Below are positions 6,453 through 10,544 of a DNA stretch of 10,544 bases, one piece after another. Below the pieces are notes generated by a model, which made no database searches, was not told the DNA's origin, and worked only from the letters and a program-made list of their open reading frames with translations. Made by a program: the position numbers and the translations under genes. Origin of the DNA: an uncultured Pseudomonadota bacterium (GTDB taxonomy: Bacteria > Myxococcota_A > UBA796 > UBA9615); assembly GCA_937907595.1 (NCBI GenBank), contig CALCXL010000203.1:1-10544 (forward strand), written 5' to 3'. Positions within the stretch are counted from its first letter, which is position 1, and each line of letters starts with the position of its first letter.

Positions 6453-7573
6453 GCTCCGGGGCCCGCCGGCAGCTCCCGCAGCCGGAGCCGGACGCGAGTG
6501 CCCTCGCCCGGCGCGCTCTCGATGGACAGATCACCGCCGTGCGCCTGCGCAACCAGCCGGCAGAAGACCAGGCCCAGGCCGCGGCTCCGGGGCAGGTGCC
6601 CGGTGAGCGAAGCCTCGTCGGCGTCCGAGGCCGGCGCGCCGAGCGCCAGGGAGTCGATGGCGGGGCCGTCGTCGTGCACCGACAGGGTGAGCCGGCCGGC
6701 GTCGGCGCTCGCGCTGACCTGGACGACGCCGTTCTGCTCCGCCGCGCGCAGGCCCGCCTCCACCAGCCGCAGGAGGGCGCGCCGCACCAGCGCCTCGTCC
6801 AGCCGGAGGGTCCCCGTCACCGAGGGGTCCACCGATGCCTGGAGGGTCACGCGGTTCCGCACGCCGCGCTCCTCGCACTCGCCGACCACGTCGTGGAGCA
6901 GCGCCCGGGCGTCGAGCGCCTCCGGGTAGGCGTCGAAGGTGCCTTCGGTGCTGCGCAGGACGTCCATGAGGATGCGGGCGAGCTCCTCCAGCGAGCGCCC
7001 GGCGTCGGCGATGTCGGCGACCGCCTCCTTGAGGTCGTCGGCCAGGCCCAGGCTGCGGCCGAGCAGACCGGAGCGGGCGTGGATGACTGCGAGGGGGTTG
7101 TCCAGGTCCGACAGCAGCATCTCCGTCAGCTCCGAGCGCTCCTGCCGCGACGCCGCCAGCTCGGCGTCCCGCCGGTCCCGCTCCTTGCGCACGTGATTGA
7201 GGTGGCAGAGCGAGCGCACGCGCAGCAGCAGGCTGGACCGGTTGATCGGCTTGGCCAGGATCTCGTCGGCGCCCGCCTGGATCGCGTCCTCGTAGGTGTC
7301 GGAGTCGACCAGCCCGGTGACGAACGCCACCGGCGTCGTGCGGTTGGGGCCCCGACTGCGCAGGACCTCGCAGACCTCGAAGCCGTCGACGTCGGGCATG
7401 AGCGCGTCCAGGATCAGGACGTCGAACTCCCTCGCCAGCCCCTCCTCGATCGCCCGTTCACCCCCCTCGCAGGCCGTCACGGCGTAGCTGGCCGACTCCA
7501 GGATCGCCTTCATGAGCGCCAGCTGCTGGACGTTGTCGTCCACGAGCAGCACGTGGGGGTGGGCCTCGGTCAT
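6449..7573 (-). CDS. Response-regulator receiver fused to a degenerate histidine kinase
   Basis: This 374-residue cytoplasmic protein begins with a complete receiver domain (about 7-122): acidic pair Asp12/Asp13, phospho-acceptor Asp56 in LILDALMPD, Thr86 and Lys108-Pro109. A charged signalling helix (about 124-150) leads into a HisKA-like dimerisation helix. There the usual H-D-L-R-N-P-L reads S-D-L-D-N-P-L, so the phospho-accepting His is Ser155 (codon TCG at 7109-7111). The HATPase domain (about 255-368) keeps the G1-type DDG (301-303) and G2-type GLGL (332-335). In the N-box, however, the Asn that chelates Mg is Ala273 and the preceding conserved Asn is Arg269. Receiver chemistry should work; autophosphorylation should not. 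The likely role is a phosphorylation-controlled switch or scaffold for the Ser/Thr kinase encoded next, whose GTG overlaps this stop by 4 nt. The start at 7573 gives a standard receiver N-terminus. An in-frame ATG at 7621 would add 16 residues with atypical codon use. Confidence 0.85.
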   Translation of the reverse strand: MTEAHPHVLLVDDNVQQLALMKAILESASYAVTACEGGERAIEEGLAREFDVLILDALMPDVDGFEVCEVLRSRGPNRTTPVAFVTGLVDSDTYEDAIQAGADEILAKPINRSSLLLRVRSLCHLNHVRKERDRRDAELAASRQERSELTEMLLSDLDNPLAVIHARSGLLGRSLGLADDLKEAVADIADAGRSLEELARILMDVLRSTEGTFDAYPEALDARALLHDVVGECEERGVRNRVTLQASVDPSVTGTLRLDEALVRRALLRLVEAGLRAAEQNGVVQVSASADAGRLTLSVHDDGPAIDSLALGAPASDADEASLTGHLPRSRGLGLVFCRLVAQAHGGDLSIESAPGEGTRVRLRLRELPAGPGA

Positions 7574-7640
7574 CGGGGGAGTCTTGCAGATGCGCGCCGA
7601 TCGATCCCCTTCTGGCCTCATCGCGTCCCGGCGGGGCTGC

Positions 7641-7652
7641 TGTGCTACGACT
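7641..7652 (+). promoter_or_regulatory. Possible -10 region in the divergent intergenic region
   Basis: TGTGCTACGACT resembles an extended -10 element facing the decarboxylase gene, in the 264-bp region between two divergent genes (7574-7837). No good -35 is seen 17 bp upstream. If real, the transcript would have a leader of about 180 nt before the chosen start at 7838, or about 50 nt before the alternative ATG at 7706. This is a visual match only. Confidence 0.2.
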
Positions 7653-7837
7653 ACCCCCTGCGCGTTCACCGCCCCATTCCGAGGGGCCCTCAGGGTGAGC
7701 GCAGCATGGCGGATGCGCCCCGGCCCAACGGGAGTCGCTCGAAGGCCCGGATTCCCTGGCGCGCCACGCCGCGCACCGGAGGTCCTGGGGCCGATCGCTC
7801 CATGCCACGACCACCCCCCGCTGAAACGGACGCCTCC

Positions 7838-9079
7838 ATGACCCTCTCCATGACCGACCTGGGGCGCACCGCCGCCCCATTGCTGAGCGACGACGAACCC
7901 ATGGTCCTGCTGGTGGACCTGCCCATGCTGCGGGGCAACCTCGCGGGCCTGGTCGAGGCCTTTCCGCCGGCGACGCTGCACGCGGTCGCCCTCAAGGCCA
8001 GCCCCCTGCTGGGCCTGGTGGACGAGGTGGTGCGCGCGGGCTGCGGCCTGGAGGCTGCGTCCCCCACGGAGCTCGAGATGGCCCTGTCCCGGGCCGACAA
8101 GAGCAAGATCGTGTTCGACTCCCCCGTGAAGACCGACACGGACCTGAAGCGCGCCCTGGCCTCCGGGGTCACCATCAACGCCGACAACCTGGCGGAGCTC
8201 GCGCGCATCGACTCGCTGATCGGCTCCGCCGCGCCCAACCCCAGGATCGGCCTGCGGGTCAACCCCGTGTTGGGCATGGGCGGCATCGCGGCCACGAGCA
8301 CCGCCTACGCGGGGTCGAAGTTTGGGGTCTGCCTGACCACGCACCGGGCCGAGGTCGTGCAGTCGTTCCAGCGCTACCCCTGGCTGACGGGCCTGCACAG
8401 CCACATCGGCAGCGGAGGCTGCGGCCTGGACATGCTTGTGGAGGGCGTTCGCGCGCTGGACGAGCTCGCGTCGGAGGTCCGCAGCGCGGGCGGGCACCTC
8501 GGCCACCTGGACATCGGCGGCGGCATCCCCGTGGATGGGACCGGCTCCTCGGCCCCCGTCTACGCCGACTACGCGGCGCGGCTCCGGCGGGAGGTCCCGG
8601 GGATCTTCGAGGGCGATCACCTGCTCATCACGGAGATGGGGCGGAGCATCCACGCGAACACCGGCGTAGCGGTCACGCGGGTCGAAGGCGTCAAGAGCAC
8701 CGGCGGACGGCAGATCGCCCTGGCGCACGTGGGGGCCGACCTGCTCCTTCGGACCGCCTACGCGCCGGACGACTGGCGCCACGAGATCACGGTGCTCACG
8801 CCCGACGGCGTACCCAAGGAGCTCACGGACCTGACCCCCTGGGACGTGGCCGGACCCCTGTGCTTCTCCGGCGATCTCATCGCCCGGGCCCGCCCCCTAC
8901 CGCCCATCGAGCGCGGCGACCTCCTGCTGGTGTCGCAGGTCGGCGCCTACACGCTGTCGATGTGGTCCCGCTACAACAGCCGTCGCTCGCCCCGGGTGAT
9001 GGGAGTCCAGCCGGGGCTGCCCCCGGTCGGACTCCGGCACCGCGAGACTCACGACGAGGTGGTCAGCTTCTGGAAGTGA
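7838..9079 (+). CDS. Fold-type III PLP-dependent decarboxylase (ODC/DAPDC group)
   Basis: Numbered from the chosen start, this is a 413-residue enzyme. The alanine-racemase-type barrel begins with the PLP lysine Lys53 in VALKASP (families usually have AVKAN). It continues with HSHIGSG (187-193), DIGGG (225-229, phosphate-binding glycines) and TEMGR (265-269, where diaminopimelate decarboxylase usually has EPGR). The C-terminal beta domain has GPLCFSGD (339-346), keeping the catalytic Cys342 contributed across the dimer but with Phe in place of the Glu of the usual CESGD, and then GAY and YN-x-R near 369-382. It should be a cytoplasmic dimer that decarboxylates (or possibly racemises) an amino acid. 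The changed substrate-binding motifs make ordinary lysA function uncertain. ATG 7838 is chosen because GGA lies 7 nt upstream and codon bias is typical only from there. ATG 7706 would add 44 Pro/Arg-rich residues with many A/T third positions. Its 3' end overlaps the convergent racemase gene by 31 nt. Confidence 0.82.
   Translation: MTLSMTDLGRTAAPLLSDDEPMVLLVDLPMLRGNLAGLVEAFPPATLHAVALKASPLLGLVDEVVRAGCGLEAASPTELEMALSRADKSKIVFDSPVKTDTDLKRALASGVTINADNLAELARIDSLIGSAAPNPRIGLRVNPVLGMGGIAATSTAYAGSKFGVCLTTHRAEVVQSFQRYPWLTGLHSHIGSGGCGLDMLVEGVRALDELASEVRSAGGHLGHLDIGGGIPVDGTGSSAPVYADYAARLRREVPGIFEGDHLLITEMGRSIHANTGVAVTRVEGVKSTGGRQIALAHVGADLLLRTAYAPDDWRHEITVLTPDGVPKELTDLTPWDVAGPLCFSGDLIARARPLPPIERGDLLLVSQVGAYTLSMWSRYNSRRSPRVMGVQPGLPPVGLRHRETHDEVVSFWK
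9049..9079. other. 31-nt convergent overlap of two coding sequences
   Basis: The decarboxylase stop (TGA, 9077-9079, + strand) and the racemase stop (TGA on the - strand, 9049-9051) lie inside each other's coding sequence. The two genes therefore share 31 bp tail to tail, with no room for conventional terminators between them. Transcripts that run through would be complementary to each other. Confidence 0.8.
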
Positions 9080-10146
9080 TGGGGACCGTCCAGGCTGTAG
9101 ACCAGGCGGATGGTCGCCTCGGCCAGGACCTGGGCCGGGTCCAGCACGGGCGTGTCCCCCAGCTGATCGCTGTCCAGGGCCAGGGGGATCTCTGTGCAGC
9201 CCAGGATCAGGAGGTCCGCCCCCGCCGCCACGAGCCGCTTTGCGGCCACCAGCAGGCTCGCCTCGGCCAGATCGCACTGCCCGTGGGTCTTCAGCCCGCC
9301 GCCCTGGTGGTCGTCCTCTTCGTAGGGTCCGTAGATGGGCTCCATCACCTCGCGGAGCTGCAGCTCCTCGCCGTCGGGGAGGTCCAGGGGGCTCATGGGG
9401 CGCAGGCCCCGTTCGCGCAGCGCGTCGTGGTAGAGCCCGGAGCGTAGGGTGCCCGTGGTCGCCAGGATGCCGACCTTGCCGCCCGGGGCCAGCTCCTCCG
9501 CTCGGGAGACGGTGACGTCGATGAGGCTCAGCAGGCGGGTCCCGGTGCGCGCGACCAGCCGCTTGAGGAAGAGGTGGGCGGTGTTGCAGGGCACCACCAC
9601 GAAGTCGGCTCCCGCGCGCTCCAGGCGCTGGATGCCGCGCTCCAGGAAGGGCACTGGATCCGCGGCCGTACCGAAGTAGGCGCTGGTGCGGTCCGGGGTC
9701 TGGGGGATGCTGCAGAGCACCCACTCCGGGAAGTCCTGGTCCTCGGATGCGCCGAGCAGCTCGGTGGCGCTGGCCAGCAGCTTGCGTTCGAAGTCGATGT
9801 GGGCGAAGGGGCCGAGGCCGCCGACGATCCCGATCAACCGGCGCTTGCCGGGACCGCGCGCCGCTTCGCGGCTGTCGTCTCTGCCCTCGAGGCGGCTGAT
9901 GGGGCGGGGGCCGGGGAAGTCCTGGCGGAGGTCCTTGAGCGCGCGGCGGCGATCGGCGACCCGGTCGATGTGGAGGCCGCAGCGGCCAAACTCCAGGAAG
10001 CGCTCCCTCCAGGAGGCGACGACGTCAGCGGGGGCGCCGACTTCGAACGCGACGGCCTTGAGGGCCTCACCGTTCAGGAGGCGGAGTACCGCCCCGAGTT
10101 TGTCTTCCGTAAGCGAAGAAATGGTTCCACTCTGCAACAGAGGCAT
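9049..10146 (-). CDS. Aspartate/glutamate racemase family protein with N-terminal helix-turn-helix
   Basis: This 365-residue protein has two parts. Residues about 12-55 match the small helix-turn-helix seen in transposase-associated and DUF1153-like proteins: LLNGEALKAVAFEVG, then VVASWRERF. A charged linker (about 60-100) follows. The Asp/Glu racemase fold runs from about 103 to 352: GIVGGLGP (106-113), the first catalytic-Cys motif VPCNTAH (185-191, Cys187) and the second LGCTEIPL (315-322, Cys317). Both cysteines are present, so PLP-independent racemisation is plausible; substrate is unknown. The 365 residues exceed the usual 230-250 of aspartate racemases because of the N-terminal domain. 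The start at 10146 has TTGGAG 4 nt upstream. It converges on the decarboxylase gene with a 31-nt overlap. The HTH may bind DNA or only mediate protein contacts. The family is confident; the role of the fusion is open. Confidence 0.87.
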   Translation of the reverse strand: MPLLQSGTISSLTEDKLGAVLRLLNGEALKAVAFEVGAPADVVASWRERFLEFGRCGLHIDRVADRRRALKDLRQDFPGPRPISRLEGRDDSREAARGPGKRRLIGIVGGLGPFAHIDFERKLLASATELLGASEDQDFPEWVLCSIPQTPDRTSAYFGTAADPVPFLERGIQRLERAGADFVVVPCNTAHLFLKRLVARTGTRLLSLIDVTVSRAEELAPGGKVGILATTGTLRSGLYHDALRERGLRPMSPLDLPDGEELQLREVMEPIYGPYEEDDHQGGGLKTHGQCDLAEASLLVAAKRLVAAGADLLILGCTEIPLALDSDQLGDTPVLDPAQVLAEATIRLVYSLDGPHHFQKLTTSS

Positions 10147-10150
10147 CCTG

Positions 10151-10156
10151 CTCCAA
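10151..10156 (-). promoter_or_regulatory. Ribosome binding site of the HTH-racemase gene
   Basis: On the - strand TTGGAG ends 4 nt before the ATG at 10146. Spacing is a little short but acceptable. It supports including the HTH domain in the protein. Confidence 0.5.
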
Positions 10157-10181
10157 GGGTTGGGGTTGGAGCGTGCAACGT

Positions 10182-10187
10182 CAGATA
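10182..10187 (-). promoter_or_regulatory. Possible -10 box of the HTH-racemase gene
   Basis: On the - strand TATCTG lies about 36 nt before the start codon, a plausible -10 with a short leader. No clear -35 partner is seen at the expected distance. The 183-bp gap to the upstream gene leaves room for an own promoter. Confidence 0.2.
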
Positions 10188-10283
10188 GCGCTGGGACACC
10201 CGCGCAGGCTGGGGATCCAGCTCGCGGCTCCTTACCCTCCCGGATCGCAGGGCATCCGTCAACGGCTCGTTTGGGCGGGGTTC

Positions 10284-10302
10284 GATCGCAGGGGCGGCGA
10301 TC
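10284..10302. other. Inverted repeat between the CRTAC1-like and racemase genes
   Basis: GATCGC (10284-10289) and GCGATC (10297-10302) form a perfect 6-bp inverted repeat around a 7-nt centre, 28 bp beyond the CRTAC1-like stop on the - strand. It could be a terminator stem (no T-run) or an operator for the racemase gene. Each arm is itself part of a palindrome (CGATCG, GCGATCGC), which raises the chance of a coincidental match. Confidence 0.3.
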
Positions 10303-10329
10303 GCGGGCTCCGCCGCGGGCCAGGAGGCC

Positions 10330-10544
10330 TCAGGGGTGCGCGACGAGAAACACCTGGCGGGGCTCGACGGCGCCGACCGTGGTGAGCGCGCCGTCGGGCC
10401 ACTGGACCTCGATCGCGTGGACGTCCTCGTCCTCCCCCAGCCCGAAGTGCGCGCGGCTGGGGCCCTGCCCGTAGCCCCGCAGGCCGGCGATCTCGCGCTC
10501 CTGCCAGCCGCGATCCGTCAGCACCGAGACCCGCGCGCCCAGGC
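10330..10544 (-). CDS. CRTAC1-like protein, ASPIC/UnbV domain, C-terminal part only
   Basis: Only the last 70 residues are inside the window; the reading frame stays open to the right edge, so the gene is cut by the window rather than truncated. The fragment matches the ASPIC/UnbV domain that ends CRTAC1-family proteins: L-G-A-R-V-S-V, then the GLRGYGQ turn, the AHFGLG core and AIEVQWPDG, followed by a final beta strand. Such proteins usually carry FG-GAP/VCBS beta-propeller repeats upstream and are often secreted, which cannot be checked here. Apparent start codons inside the fragment (GTG at 10524) are internal, because the domain motif continues upstream. It is transcribed toward the HTH-racemase gene, with 183 bp between them. 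Confidence 0.82.
   Translation of the reverse strand, partial: LGARVSVLTDRGWQEREIAGLRGYGQGPSRAHFGLGEDEDVHAIEVQWPDGALTTVGAVEPRQVFLVAHP

Noticed and set aside
4143..6929. 928-residue + frame across the kinase gene
   Set aside because: It is antisense to a Ser/Thr kinase with full motif set and has no recognisable domain.
6539..7837. Upstream extension of the decarboxylase frame
   Set aside because: Most of it is antisense to the receiver-pseudokinase gene. The part from 7706 has weak codon bias, and the enzyme fold needs only about 20 residues before its first strand.
7574..8782. Upstream extension of the receiver-pseudokinase frame
   Set aside because: It is antisense to the decarboxylase and then non-coding. 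The receiver domain begins naturally at the ATG at 7573.
10297..10304. GCGATCGC octamer resembling the cyanobacterial HIP1 repeat
   Set aside because: Only this copy was noticed, and gene content does not suggest a cyanobacterium.

Overview
The window is very GC-rich, with codon third positions that are almost all G or C. It holds protein families typical of Myxococcota-like (former Deltaproteobacteria) or similar large environmental genomes: a CotH-family lipoprotein, a cytosolic Ser/Thr kinase fused to a formylglycine-generating-enzyme (FGE) fold, a receiver-histidine-kinase-like protein, a Cys-rich small lipoprotein and a CRTAC1/ASPIC-UnbV protein. The taxonomic placement is inferred from gene content and composition. 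I see no phage, transposase, tRNA, rRNA or CRISPR. All gaps between genes are shorter than 300 bp.

Left part (1-4040), all on the + strand: a short non-coding leader with a structured hairpin; a CotH-kinase-family lipoprotein (169-1629); a 263-bp gap; an unrecognised 557-residue alpha-helical-repeat-like protein (1893-3566); and a 113-residue lipoprotein with eight cysteines after the lipidated one (3699-4040). The gaps between these genes suggest separate transcription.

Middle part (4080-7573), on the - strand: a two-gene operon read right to left. A receiver domain fused to a histidine-kinase-like module (7573-6449) ends inside the start of a Ser/Thr kinase-PEGA-like-FGE fusion (6452-4080), with a 4-nt stop/start overlap. 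The histidine-kinase part has lost its phospho-accepting His (now Ser) and its N-box Asn (now Ala). It therefore looks like a phosphorylation-sensing pseudokinase coupled to a Ser/Thr kinase output.

Right part (7838-10544): a fold-type III PLP enzyme of the ornithine/diaminopimelate decarboxylase group (+) converges with an HTH-fused aspartate/glutamate racemase-family protein (-). Their 3' ends overlap by 31 nt. Both families act on amino-acid stereocentres or carboxylates, so a shared pathway is possible but not shown. At the right edge is the C-terminal end of a CRTAC1-like protein with an ASPIC/UnbV domain, cut by the window.

The most unusual items are the degenerate receiver-pseudokinase coupled to the Ser/Thr kinase, the lipoprotein with two matching CX9C units, the antiparallel decarboxylase/racemase pair with altered active-site motifs, and the HTH-racemase fusion.
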